This document shows, one piece after another, positions 1 through 8,056 of a stretch of 64,000 nt of DNA (position 1 is the first letter of the stretch; the number at the start of each line of letters is the position of its first letter). The stretch spans positions 1 through 64,000 of the forward strand of contig JBBSEC010000003.1 of NCBI GenBank assembly GCA_038240075.1, in the 5' to 3' direction. The translations under genes and the position numbers were made by a program. A model generated the notes under the pieces. That model was not told where the DNA came from and did not search any database. It saw only the letters and a list, made by a program, of their open reading frames with translations. This stretch comes from DATBAK01 sp038240075. GTDB taxonomy: Bacteria > Actinomycetota > Acidimicrobiia > IMCC26256 > PALSA-610.

Positions 1-1272
1 GCGCTTACGCACCTGGTGTTCACGACGCCGCCGGTCGGTTCGACCGGTGGAGTGAACTTCGCTACGTCGCCCGTTGTGACGGGTGAGGATGCCGGTGGGA
101 ACACGGTGCCGACGGCGAACACGATCACACTGTCGCTGACCGCGCCGGCGGCCGGTGCGGCGCTCACGTGCACGTCCGGTCTCGCGGTCGGGACGACTGG
201 TGGTGTCTCGACGTTCACGGGTTGCAAGATCGACCTTGCGAGCTCGCACACATTGACGGCCACGTCGACCACGGGTGGGTTCACGGTTGTCAGCGCGGCC
301 GTCACGACTGCGGTCGGTGCGATCAGTCAGCTCGTGTTCACGACGCCGCCGGTCGGTTCGACCGGTGGGTCGAACTTCGCTACGTCGCCTGTCGTGACGC
401 AAGAGGACGCGGGTGGCAACACGGTGACGGCGGCCAACACGATCACGCTGTCGCTGACCGCTGCGTCCGGTGCGACCCTGACCTGTACGTCGGGTCTCGG
501 CGTGGCTCCCGCCCTGGGTGTCGCGACCTTCACGGGTTGCAAGGTCGACCTTGCGAGCACGCGCACCTTGACCGCAACGTCCACGACGGGCGGTTTCACC
601 GTCGTCAGCGCAGGCGTTGTCACCGCCGTCGGCGCCCCGGCGCAACTCGCCTTTACGACGCAGCCGGGTGACGCAACAGGCGGTGCGAACTTCGCACCGC
701 AGCCTGTTGTGGCGGTTCAGGACCTCGGCGGGAACACGGTTACGAGCGACGTGGGCACCGTGCACTTGGCGATTACGGGTGCGTCAGCCTCGACCATGCT
801 GTGCAACCCGACAACAAATACGGTGACGGCCGCAAGCGGCGTGGCGACGTTCGTGGCGTGCCACATCGACCTGCAGGGCTCGTACACGTTGACCGCAAGC
901 CGTGCCGGATTGACTTCGGTCGTCAGTGTGGCGCACCCGGTGATTTCGGTGGGTGCCGCAGCTGCGCTGAAGTACATCCAGCAGCCTGTCGGCGGGGCGC
1001 ACGCGGTGAACTTCTCAGTTCAGCCCACCGTGGCGATCGTCGATGCTGGCGGAAACACGGTGGTGAGCGACGTGAGCGGAGTGTTGCTGGCGATCACCAC
1101 GCCAGGAGCCGAGAGCTTCACGTGCTCCGCGAACCCGCAGACTGCGATCGGAGGCGTTGCAACCTTCGGCGGATGCCAAATCAGCATCGCTGGTACGTAC
1201 ACGATCACCGCCAGCGATCCGACTGAGGTCCCGTTGGGCACGGTCGTTTCCGGTTCGGTGACGATCACGTAG
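1..1272 (+). CDS. Cell-surface repeat protein, C-terminal part (5' end outside window)
   Basis: The frame is open from the first base, so the start lies upstream. The visible part is four tandem units of about 106 residues. Each begins with a [LV]-[VAK]-[FY]-x-x-P-P/Q-[VG] strand and contains a GGNTV motif, followed by a threonine/valine-rich stretch with a conserved cysteine pair (LTC...GC). This pattern is typical of bacterial Ig-like or filamin-like beta-sandwich arrays on exported proteins. The last unit ends at the stop, with no LPxTG, membrane anchor or sorting signal. A secreted or surface-attached adhesin-like role is inference; I do not recognise a named family. Confidence 0.75.
   Translation, partial: ALTHLVFTTPPVGSTGGVNFATSPVVTGEDAGGNTVPTANTITLSLTAPAAGAALTCTSGLAVGTTGGVSTFTGCKIDLASSHTLTATSTTGGFTVVSAAVTTAVGAISQLVFTTPPVGSTGGSNFATSPVVTQEDAGGNTVTAANTITLSLTAASGATLTCTSGLGVAPALGVATFTGCKVDLASTRTLTATSTTGGFTVVSAGVVTAVGAPAQLAFTTQPGDATGGANFAPQPVVAVQDLGGNTVTSDVGTVHLAITGASASTMLCNPTTNTVTAASGVATFVACHIDLQGSYTLTASRAGLTSVVSVAHPVISVGAAAALKYIQQPVGGAHAVNFSVQPTVAIVDAGGNTVVSDVSGVLLAITTPGAESFTCSANPQTAIGGVATFGGCQISIAGTYTITASDPTEVPLGTVVSGSVTIT
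16..648 (+). repeat. Near-identical DNA repeat units 1 and 2 of the surface protein
   Basis: Unit 1 (from 16) and unit 2 (from 334) open with more than 30 identical bases, and their GC-CysAsp blocks (around 220 and 535) also match closely. Units 3 (from 649) and 4 (from 970) are much more diverged. The spacing is 318, 315 and 321 nt, always whole codons. Recent duplication or gene conversion of the upstream units is the simple reading. Confidence 0.8.
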
Positions 1273-1423
1273 TCGAACCGGTTCACGCTCGGTTCTCCAC
1301 TCGCCCCCCCGGCGATGGCGTCCGTCGGCCACCGGCCAGTAGGTGGTCGACGGGCGACCGCCGGGAGGGCGTTGTCGGTTGAGCGACTCGCCCGATCGCA
1401 CGCGGCAGTGATACAACGCGCGG

Positions 1424-2245
1424 ATGCGCTACGGACTCGATGTTGCACAGCAACGGATGCCCTGGTCGGAGATCGCGTCCCGTGCCCGCTTCGCCGACGA
1501 GCTCGGTTTCGACGGCATCTGGGGCTTCGACCACTTCCAGCCCATGTACGGCGACGGTCCCGGCGAGTGCTTCGAGGGCAGCACGACCCTCGCGGCGTGG
1601 AGCGGCATCACCGATCGCGTCCGGCTGGGCCTGCTCGTCACGGGCATGACCTATCGCCACCCCGCGGTCTTCGCCGCCGAAGCCATCACGATCGACCACG
1701 CGTCGAACGGGCGGCTCGAGCTCGCGTACGGCGCTGCGTGGTTCGACGAGGAGCATCACAAGCTCGGCATTCCGTTCCCCGAGCTGCGCGACCGGGTCGA
1801 CGCGTTCGAGGAAGCGGTGCAGATCGTTCGAGGCCTGCTCACCACCGACGCGTTCACGTTCGAAGGCCGTCACTTCCAGGTGCACGACGCGACCCTGTTG
1901 CCACGACCCGTGCAGCAACCGCATCCACCGATCTGGATCGGCGCGTCGGGCGAGAAGCGCATGATGCCGATCGCGTCGCGATTCGCCGACGTGTGGCACT
2001 GCTTCGGCCCGGTAGGGCACCTCACGAAGAAGTCGGAACGGCTCAGCGCGATGGCCGAGCAGGCCGGTCGCGACCCGTCGGCGATCACGCGCGCGGCGTC
2101 GCTCTCCCTCGAGGACGATCTCGACACCCTCGCCGCCAACGTGGCTGCGTGGGAAGCCGCGGGCTTCGAGTACCTCGTCTGCGGTTGGCCGCCCGACGGC
2201 CGCGCGAAGGTCGAGCAGTTCGCCGCCCGGTTCCTCGCTTCCTGA
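1424..2245 (+). CDS. LLM-class F420-dependent oxidoreductase
   Basis: A 273-residue luciferase-like TIM-barrel protein. The N-terminal GFDGIWGFDHF block, the RVRLGLLVTG strand, the HPAVFAAEAITIDHASNGR segment and the PPIWIGASGEKRM strand are hallmarks of the actinobacterial F420-dependent LLM group, which moves hydride between F420 and an organic substrate. The substrate cannot be told from sequence. There is no Shine-Dalgarno; TACAAC at 1412-1417 lies six bases before ATG, so a leaderless transcript is possible. It is convergent with the P450 gene downstream. Confidence 0.88.
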   Translation: MRYGLDVAQQRMPWSEIASRARFADELGFDGIWGFDHFQPMYGDGPGECFEGSTTLAAWSGITDRVRLGLLVTGMTYRHPAVFAAEAITIDHASNGRLELAYGAAWFDEEHHKLGIPFPELRDRVDAFEEAVQIVRGLLTTDAFTFEGRHFQVHDATLLPRPVQQPHPPIWIGASGEKRMMPIASRFADVWHCFGPVGHLTKKSERLSAMAEQAGRDPSAITRAASLSLEDDLDTLAANVAAWEAAGFEYLVCGWPPDGRAKVEQFAARFLAS

Positions 2246-2257
2246 CCGAAACCAGTC

Positions 2258-2303
2258 CCTGGTACTGCACTTTCTACGCATACGACATCGGTGCAGTACC
2301 AAG
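2258..2303 (-). repeat. Palindromic intergenic element, copy A
   Basis: The arms GGTACTGCAC (2261-2270) and GTGCAGTACC (2291-2300) pair perfectly around a 20-nt spacer. Read on the minus strand, this copy matches the 37788 copy almost base for base. It lies between two convergent genes, so it could act as a terminator-like hairpin, but there is no T-tract. Confidence 0.85.
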
Positions 2304-2367
2304 GATCGTGCCCGGGTGCGCAGGCCGCGCGCCGCCGGGGCGCCGGGGTGCCGGGGTGCCGGCGGGC

Positions 2368-3648
2368 TCAGGTCGGGGTGAAGCGGCCGTAGAGGCCGCC
2401 GCGGATGCGCATGGCGAAGCTCGCGTCTTCGGTGATCGTGCCGTCGACGGTGATGTCGCCGTGCCGGGCGAGCGCGGGGATCACCGCGTTCAACTCGGCC
2501 ATCGCCAGGTGCTGGCCGATGCATCCCCGCGGACCGAGCCCGAACGGGATGAGCGAACGCTGCTGGTCCTTGTCGGCCGACGCGTGGCGCGCCGGGTCGA
2601 AACGCAGCGGATCGGTCCACGTGTCGGGATCGCGATTGATCGCGCGCAGGTAGATGGTCGCGAGCTGACCGCGCCGGACCCGACTCGAGACTCCACCCGC
2701 GGCGACCGTGACCCCCGCGCGGTTCGGTGTCCGAGGAATCCCCCAAACCGCGGGCGTGAGTCGCAGCGACTCGGTGATGAACGGCAGCGTCTGCGTTCCC
2801 GGATTCTTGCGAACCGCGCACCACGTGTCGGGCGCGCGAGCCGCATGCACGAGCGCCCACGAGAGCGCGGCCGCGGTGGTCTCGTTGCCGGCGAGGAACA
2901 GCCCGAGCACGTGACCGCGCAGCTGCTGCGGGCTCAGCGGCGTTCCCGACGGACGCGCGTTCATGAGCGCGCCGAGCACGTCGTCGGCGCGGTCGGCCGC
3001 TCTCGCGCGCGTGATCACTTCGTCGGCGTACGTCCGGAGCACCTCGCGATGACGCTTCATCGCGCGTGCACTCGCGCCCAGAGCGACCGGCACGATGCCG
3101 TTGAGCTTGCCCACCTGCGCGCCGACCCAGCCGACCACGGCGCGTTGATGGTGTGCGATCTCCTCCGCTCGCGTCGCGCTGAGGCGGTCTCCGAGCATCA
3201 CCCACGCGGCGAGAGTCAGCGCGATCTGGCCCATCGCCAACTCGAGATCGACGGTTGCTCCGGTGGGAATCGCGTTCACCAGATCGGCGACGATCGTGTC
3301 GAGGTCGGTGAGGCGCGCTTCGAGCGCCTTCTTCCTGAACCACGGCGCGACGTCGGGTTGCAGGCGAGCCCACGCCTTGTCCGATTGCGTGAACAGGTTT
3401 TCGCCGACCCCGGTGCGAATCGGCACCGCGAGCGCGGGTGGGCGCATCCACGACGAGCCCTCGGGCAGGAGCATGGTTCTCGCGAGGTCAGCGTCGGTGA
3501 CCACGAAGGTCTTGACCGGGCCCATGCGCAACACGACGAGCGGGCCCATCGCGGCGGCTTCGTCGAGCCAGCGCAGGCGATCGGCGTCGAAGAGCTTGAG
3601 CCCCTTCACGACCGAGCGATGGACCTTCAGCTCCGGTACGACGCTCAT
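2368..3648 (-). CDS. Cytochrome P450
   Basis: A 426-residue soluble P450. The I-helix carries AGNETT (oxygen-activating acid and Thr), the K-helix has ESLR (ExxR), and the heme loop is FGLGPRGCIG with Cys at about residue 376. No membrane anchor is present, as usual for bacterial class I P450s that need separate ferredoxin partners; none is encoded nearby. The ATG at 3648 is preceded by a G-rich Shine-Dalgarno (AAGGGGG). Repeat D sits directly upstream. The substrate is unknown; fatty acid, terpenoid or steroid oxidation would fit the neighbourhood. Confidence 0.93.
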   Translation of the reverse strand: MSVVPELKVHRSVVKGLKLFDADRLRWLDEAAAMGPLVVLRMGPVKTFVVTDADLARTMLLPEGSSWMRPPALAVPIRTGVGENLFTQSDKAWARLQPDVAPWFRKKALEARLTDLDTIVADLVNAIPTGATVDLELAMGQIALTLAAWVMLGDRLSATRAEEIAHHQRAVVGWVGAQVGKLNGIVPVALGASARAMKRHREVLRTYADEVITRARAADRADDVLGALMNARPSGTPLSPQQLRGHVLGLFLAGNETTAAALSWALVHAARAPDTWCAVRKNPGTQTLPFITESLRLTPAVWGIPRTPNRAGVTVAAGGVSSRVRRGQLATIYLRAINRDPDTWTDPLRFDPARHASADKDQQRSLIPFGLGPRGCIGQHLAMAELNAVIPALARHGDITVDGTITEDASFAMRIRGGLYGRFTPT

Positions 3649-3655
3649 ACCGCCC

Positions 3656-3703
3656 CCTTGGTATGCCGCTTATTGCGTATCCGCAATCGACGGCATACCA
3701 GGG
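3656..3703. repeat. Palindromic intergenic element, copy D (diverged)
   Basis: The arms TGGTATGCCG (3659-3668) and CGGCATACCA (3691-3700) flank a 22-nt spacer with its own ATTGCG/CGCAAT pairing. The architecture and outer flanks (CTTGG...CCAGGG) match copies A-C, but the arm sequence differs (TATGCCG instead of TACTGCAC). It lies between an amidohydrolase stop and the P450 start. Confidence 0.7.
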
Positions 3704-3727
3704 AACGTTGACGGTTCCCGAAACGGG

Positions 3728-4951
3728 TCAGACGCGGTCGAGCTCCAGCATCTTGATCGCGTTCCCGCGCAACACCTTGTAGGCGATCTTCTCGTCGAAC
3801 CCCGCGAGCATCTTCTCGACGTACTCGTGGCTGTTCGGCCAGGTGGTGTCGGTGTGCGGGTAGTCGGTCTCGAAGCAGATGTTGTCTTCGCCGACCTCGG
3901 ACAGCGAGTGCAGCCCGTGGTGGTCGGCGGTGAAGCACCCGAAGATGCGGCCGTAGTAGTAGGTCGACGGCGGCTCCGGGATGCGTTCCTTCGAGTGCTG
4001 CCAGCTGTCGTGCTGCTCCCATACGGTGTCGGCCCGCTCGAGGGTGTACGGGATCCAACCGATCTGGCCTTCGGAGTACGCGAGCTTCAACTTCGGGAAC
4101 TCGATCAGCTTGCCGGAGAACAACCAGTCGGCGAGCGAGGCCATCGAGTTGTTGAACGCCAGCGTTCCGCCCACACCGCCGGGCGCGTCGGGCGACGCCG
4201 CCGGGTTCGTCGACGACGAGCCGATGTGCATGCACAACGTGACGCCGGTGTCGTTGCAGACACGGAACACCGGGTCCCATCCGCCGCTGTGGATGGTCGG
4301 GAGCTTGAGGTGGTGGGGGAGCTCACTGAAGCAGAACGCGCGCACACCGCGATCGGCGTTGCGCTGGATCTCGGCCGCCGCGAGCTCCATATCCCACAAC
4401 GGCATGATGCAGAGCGGGATGTTCATGCCGCGTGACGGCGCGCACCACTCCTCGACCATCCAGTCGTTGTAGGCCTTGACGCACGCGAGCCCGAGCTCCT
4501 TGTCTTCGGCCTCGTAGAACGTCTGACCGCAGAAGCGGGGGAACGTCGGGAACGGCAGCGAACCGTCGACCCAGTTGAGCTCGAAGTCCTTGATCCGCGC
4601 CTCCACCTGGTAGCAGCCGGGGCGCATCTCGTCGTAGGTGAGGGCTTCCATCACCATCTTCGTGCGGTCGAACCGAGTGACGTCGCCGTCGGGCGTGGCC
4701 TCGAGCGGGATCGCGACGAACCGCTTGTGCACGTAGATCAGGCGGTCCTCGAAGTACCAGGCGTCGCCCCACCGGCCTTCAGGGTCTTCGGGGTTCACGT
4801 ACTTCGCGCCGGCCTTGTGCTCGAACTGGCCCCAGCGCTTGCGCTCGACGTGCGGGCCCTTCTCCCGGTACTTCTCCGGAAGCCAGGTCTGCCAGACGTG
4901 CGCGGGCTCGGCGACGTGGTCGTCGACACTGATGATCTTCGGAAGATCCAT
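3728..4951 (-). CDS. Amidohydrolase_2 family metal-dependent hydrolase
   Basis: A 407-residue TIM-barrel protein of the ACMSD-like amidohydrolase_2 group. It opens with SVDDHVAEP, an HxxEP variant of the DxH/ExH metal motif, has a central CMHIGSSS strand carrying a metal-binding His, and a C-terminal ETDYPHTD motif with the catalytic Asp. This group decarboxylates or hydrolyses aromatic and carboxylic substrates with a divalent metal. Three more members lie in the window (26787, 28061, 50711). The start is fixed by a TANNNT box and palindrome just upstream, with no Shine-Dalgarno. Confidence 0.88.
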   Translation of the reverse strand: MDLPKIISVDDHVAEPAHVWQTWLPEKYREKGPHVERKRWGQFEHKAGAKYVNPEDPEGRWGDAWYFEDRLIYVHKRFVAIPLEATPDGDVTRFDRTKMVMEALTYDEMRPGCYQVEARIKDFELNWVDGSLPFPTFPRFCGQTFYEAEDKELGLACVKAYNDWMVEEWCAPSRGMNIPLCIMPLWDMELAAAEIQRNADRGVRAFCFSELPHHLKLPTIHSGGWDPVFRVCNDTGVTLCMHIGSSSTNPAASPDAPGGVGGTLAFNNSMASLADWLFSGKLIEFPKLKLAYSEGQIGWIPYTLERADTVWEQHDSWQHSKERIPEPPSTYYYGRIFGCFTADHHGLHSLSEVGEDNICFETDYPHTDTTWPNSHEYVEKMLAGFDEKIAYKVLRGNAIKMLELDRV

Positions 4952-4954
4952 GAG

Positions 4955-4972
4955 CCTGACGGTAGCGTCAGT
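4955..4972 (-). promoter_or_regulatory. Operator-like inverted repeat and -10 box of the amidohydrolase gene
   Basis: CCTGACGGTAGCGTCAGT is a near-perfect dyad four bases upstream of the ATG at 4951. On the minus strand TACCGT fits the actinobacterial TANNNT -10 and ends seven bases before the start codon. It differs from the perfect palindrome at 28038-28055 at only two positions. A TetR-type repressor site is the likely reading; the regulator is not identified. Confidence 0.6.
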
Positions 4973-4982
4973 TTGCGCAGCC

Positions 4983-5951
4983 CTACCAGGCGTAGGCCTC
5001 GGGTGCCCGGCCGCCGGGGCCGGGGAAGATCGTGTCGAGCTCCTTCAATGCGTCCTCTTCGAGGTCGATCTCCGTCGCGCGCAGCGACGCGCCTTCGAGC
5101 TGCTCGAGGGTGCGCGGGCCGATGATCGGCGCGGTCACCTCGCGCTGCGCGAGCAGCCACGCGAGCGCGACCGCGGCGGGCTCCTCGCCGAGCTGCTCGC
5201 AGAACGCCTCCCACTGCTCGATCTGCGGGCGGATCGACTCGTAGCGCGGGTTCGGGTTGTTGCGGCGCCCCGTCGCTTCCTTCTTCAACATGCCTCCGAG
5301 CATCCCGCCGGCGAGCGGGCTCCACGGCAGCACGCCGAGGCCGTACGCGCGGCACGCGGGAAGCACCTCGAGCTCCACGGTGCGCGACGCGAGGTTGTAG
5401 AGGCTCTGCTCGCTCACGAGACCGAGGAAGTTGCGGTGCTTCGCGGCTTCGTTCGCCTGCGCGATGTGCCAGCCCGCGAAGTTGCTGCTGCCGACGTAGA
5501 TCACCTTGCCCGCTTCGACGAGCTGTTCCATTGCCTGCCACACCTCGTCCCACGGCGCCGCGCGGTCGATGTGGTGCATCTGGTACAGGTCGATGTGATC
5601 GGTCTGCAGCCGGCGCAGGCTCGCGTCGCACGCGTCGCGGATGTGGCGCGCCGAGAGACCGCCGTCGTTCGGCCACTCGGTCATCGGGCCGTACACCTTC
5701 GTCGCGAGCACGACCTTCTCGCGGCGGCCGCCGCCCTGGGCGAACCAGCGGCCCACGATCGACTCGGTCGCGCCGGCGCCCTTGTCGCCGCCGTACCGGT
5801 TGGCCGTGTCGAAGAAGTTGATGCCGTGCTCGAGCGCGCGGTCCATGACGACGCCCGAATCGGTCTCGCTCGTCTGCGGACCGAAGTTCATCGTGCCCAG
5901 GCACAGCTCGCTGACCCGCAGCGCGGTACGTCCCAGTCGGCGGTACTTCAT
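4983..5951 (-). CDS. Aldo/keto reductase
   Basis: A 322-residue AKR barrel. Diagnostic segments are LCLGTMNFGPQTSE, the INFFDTANRYG catalytic Asp/Tyr region, KVVLATKVYGP with the catalytic Lys, and the DLYQMHHIDRA strand with the active-site His. It is NADPH-dependent by family; the substrate is unknown. The start was set at the MKYRRLGRT codon because a GGGAGAAG Shine-Dalgarno lies eight bases before it, although the frame stays open to 6041. It is divergent from the iron-uptake operon. Confidence 0.9.
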   Translation of the reverse strand: MKYRRLGRTALRVSELCLGTMNFGPQTSETDSGVVMDRALEHGINFFDTANRYGGDKGAGATESIVGRWFAQGGGRREKVVLATKVYGPMTEWPNDGGLSARHIRDACDASLRRLQTDHIDLYQMHHIDRAAPWDEVWQAMEQLVEAGKVIYVGSSNFAGWHIAQANEAAKHRNFLGLVSEQSLYNLASRTVELEVLPACRAYGLGVLPWSPLAGGMLGGMLKKEATGRRNNPNPRYESIRPQIEQWEAFCEQLGEEPAAVALAWLLAQREVTAPIIGPRTLEQLEGASLRATEIDLEEDALKELDTIFPGPGGRAPEAYAW

Positions 5952-6032
5952 TCGCTTCTCCCTCTGTGCGCGGTCTGCGTCGACCCTATGCCGGGTGTGG
6001 GACTTGCCAGGCCGCGCCCGACTCGCTAAAAC

Positions 6033-6051
6033 TAAAGGCAACCTTACTTAA
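6033..6051 (-). promoter_or_regulatory. DtxR/IdeR-like iron box upstream of the efe operon
   Basis: Read on the minus strand, TTAAGTAAGGTTGCCTTTA matches 12 of 19 positions of the consensus TTAGGTTAGSCTAACCTAA, and some mismatches (A at position 7) are common in natural sites. It lies about 10 nt before the GTG start and next to the AGGAG ribosome site (6051-6055). An iron-loaded DtxR/IdeR repressor would suit a ferrous-iron uptake operon. Confidence 0.55.
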
Positions 6052-6061
6052 GGAGTGCGCC

Positions 6062-8056
6062 GTGCTTCCCACGTTCGTGATCGGCCTTCGAGAGGGTCTC
6101 GAGGCGTCGTTGATCGTCGGCATCATCGCGACGTTCCTCGGTCAGCAGGGTCGACGGGACGCGTTGCGCTGGATGTGGGCCGGCGTGGTGGGCGCGGTGG
6201 TGCTCTGCAGCGCGGTGGCGATCGTGCTGCGGATCACCGAGGAGAACCTTCCGCAGCGCCAGCAGGAGGGCCTCGAGACGGTCGTCGGCCTGGCCGCCGT
6301 CGCGATGGTGACGTGGATGATCGTGTGGATGCGCCGGCACGCACGGGGTTTGAAGCACGATCTCGAGGGCAAGGCCGCGGCGGCACTGGCCGGCGGCTCC
6401 GTCGGGACCCTGGTGGTGATGGCGTTCCTCGCGGTGCTGCGTGAGGGATTCGAAACCGCGGTGTTCCTACTGGCCGCGTTCCAGGGCTCGCGCGATCCGG
6501 GCGCCGCGGGAACCGGAGCCACGCTCGGCGTGCTCGTCGCGATCGTCATCGGCATCGCGATCTACCGCGGTGGCCTGCGCATCAACCTCGAGAAGTTCTT
6601 CCGGTTCACCGGGTTCGTGCTCGTGCTCGTCGCCGCGGGCCTGGTCGCGACGGCCGCGCACACCGCGCACGAAGCGGGCTGGCTCAACTTCGGACAGCAC
6701 GAGGTGCTGAACCTGACCGGCTTCGTAGGCCCGGGCTCGGTCCGCTCCGCGTTGCTCACGGGCATGCTCGGCGTGCAGGTGCGGCCGGTCACGGTCGAGG
6801 TGTTGACCTATCTCGTGTATCTGATCCCCATGGCGGTGTTCGTGCTGTGGCCGTCACGCCGGCGCCCGGTCGACCGCACGGGCGGCAGCCGGATCGAGAC
6901 AACGCGCGTCCCCACGCGCGACTCGGTCCCGACGCGTACCGCGGTGACCGTGTCGGCGATGGCCGCGGTGATCGCGGTCGCCGGTTGCGGATCGTCGGCG
7001 AGCTCGAAGCGCGGCGGGGCGGGCGTGAAGACGGTGGCTATCGAGTTGATCAAGGCCGGCTGCAGCCCGGCGAAGATCACGGTCCCCGCCGGACCGACGA
7101 AGTTCGAGGTAACGAACAAGAACGCCGACGCCATCACCGAGATGGAGATCCTCGATCAGGACCGAATCGTCGCCGAGGTGAAGAACGTGGCCGTCGGCCT
7201 CTCGGGATCGTTCTCGGTCACGTTGAAGCCGGGCAAGTTCACGCTGTCGTGCCCCGGCGGTACGACCGACGACGGCAAGGGAACGCTGACGGTCACGGGC
7301 ACTGCCGTCGCGCTGACGGGCCCGAGTGCCGCCGAGCGCGCCGCGGCCGTCGGGCGCTACCGCGACTATCTCGTCGCCCAGTCGAAGCTGCTCGTGGCGA
7401 AGACGACCGTGTTCACGAGTGCCGTCGAGGCGGGCAACCTGGTGGCGGCCAGGGCCGCCTACGCGCCGGCGAGAGTGCCGTACGAGCGGATCGAGCCCGT
7501 CGCAGCGTCGTTCGGTAGCCTCGACTCCGCGATCGACGCACGGTCGAACGACGTTCCCGTTGCGCAGTGGACGGGGTTCCACAAGATCGAGCAGGCGATG
7601 TACGCAACGGGCAACTTCGCAGGCATGGCTCCGGTCGCCAAGAAGCTCCTCTCCGACGTGAAACTGCTCGATGTGCTGGTGAGGCGAGTCGTACTCGAGC
7701 CGGCGACGATCGCCAACGGAGCGGTGGAGCTGTTGAACGAGGTCGGCACGTCGAAGATCACCGGTGAGGAAGAGCGCTACTCGCACATCGACCTCGTCGA
7801 TCTCGCCGGGAACGTCGAAGGCTCGCAAGCCGCGTTCGATTCGGTCGCCGCGCTGCTGCCGGCGGACTCCCCGGTCACGAAGGCCCAGATCGATGCCCGG
7901 TTCGCGGCGATCGCGACGGCGTTGACGCCCTATCGCAGCGGCGACGGCTACACGCTCTACACCGACCTCGCCGCCGCGCAAACCCGCGCGATCTCACTGA
8001 CGATCGACGCGGCGGCCGAGCCGTTGTCGAAGGTCGCCGAGCAGATCGTCGCGTAA
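6062..8056 (+). CDS. efeUO: EfeU-EfeO fusion: FTR1 iron permease joined to cupredoxin/M75 iron-binding protein
   Basis: One uninterrupted 664-residue frame combines two normally separate proteins. Residues 1-265 are the multi-spanning FTR1/EfeU permease with two iron-binding REGxE motifs (REGLE 10-14, REGFE 127-131). After a basic linker, residues 292-309 form another hydrophobic segment ending in a lipobox-like AVAGC, which heads an EfeO-type periplasmic part. That part has a cupredoxin domain (about 322-415, SPAKITVPAGP and FTLSCPGG) and an M75/imelysin-like domain with the HxxE motif HKIE at 507-510. The GTG start is supported by AGGAG six bases upstream. It overlaps efeB by TAATG. A frameshift artefact is unlikely because no stop intervenes, but an internal restart cannot be excluded. 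Confidence 0.88.
   Translation: MLPTFVIGLREGLEASLIVGIIATFLGQQGRRDALRWMWAGVVGAVVLCSAVAIVLRITEENLPQRQQEGLETVVGLAAVAMVTWMIVWMRRHARGLKHDLEGKAAAALAGGSVGTLVVMAFLAVLREGFETAVFLLAAFQGSRDPGAAGTGATLGVLVAIVIGIAIYRGGLRINLEKFFRFTGFVLVLVAAGLVATAAHTAHEAGWLNFGQHEVLNLTGFVGPGSVRSALLTGMLGVQVRPVTVEVLTYLVYLIPMAVFVLWPSRRRPVDRTGGSRIETTRVPTRDSVPTRTAVTVSAMAAVIAVAGCGSSASSKRGGAGVKTVAIELIKAGCSPAKITVPAGPTKFEVTNKNADAITEMEILDQDRIVAEVKNVAVGLSGSFSVTLKPGKFTLSCPGGTTDDGKGTLTVTGTAVALTGPSAAERAAAVGRYRDYLVAQSKLLVAKTTVFTSAVEAGNLVAARAAYAPARVPYERIEPVAASFGSLDSAIDARSNDVPVAQWTGFHKIEQAMYATGNFAGMAPVAKKLLSDVKLLDVLVRRVVLEPATIANGAVELLNEVGTSKITGEEERYSHIDLVDLAGNVEGSQAAFDSVAALLPADSPVTKAQIDARFAAIATALTPYRSGDGYTLYTDLAAAQTRAISLTIDAAAEPLSKVAEQIVA

Noticed and set aside
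1283..3711. Long open frames on both strands over the LLM and P450 genes
   Set aside because: They are compositional shadows; only the LLM and P450 frames show family motifs.
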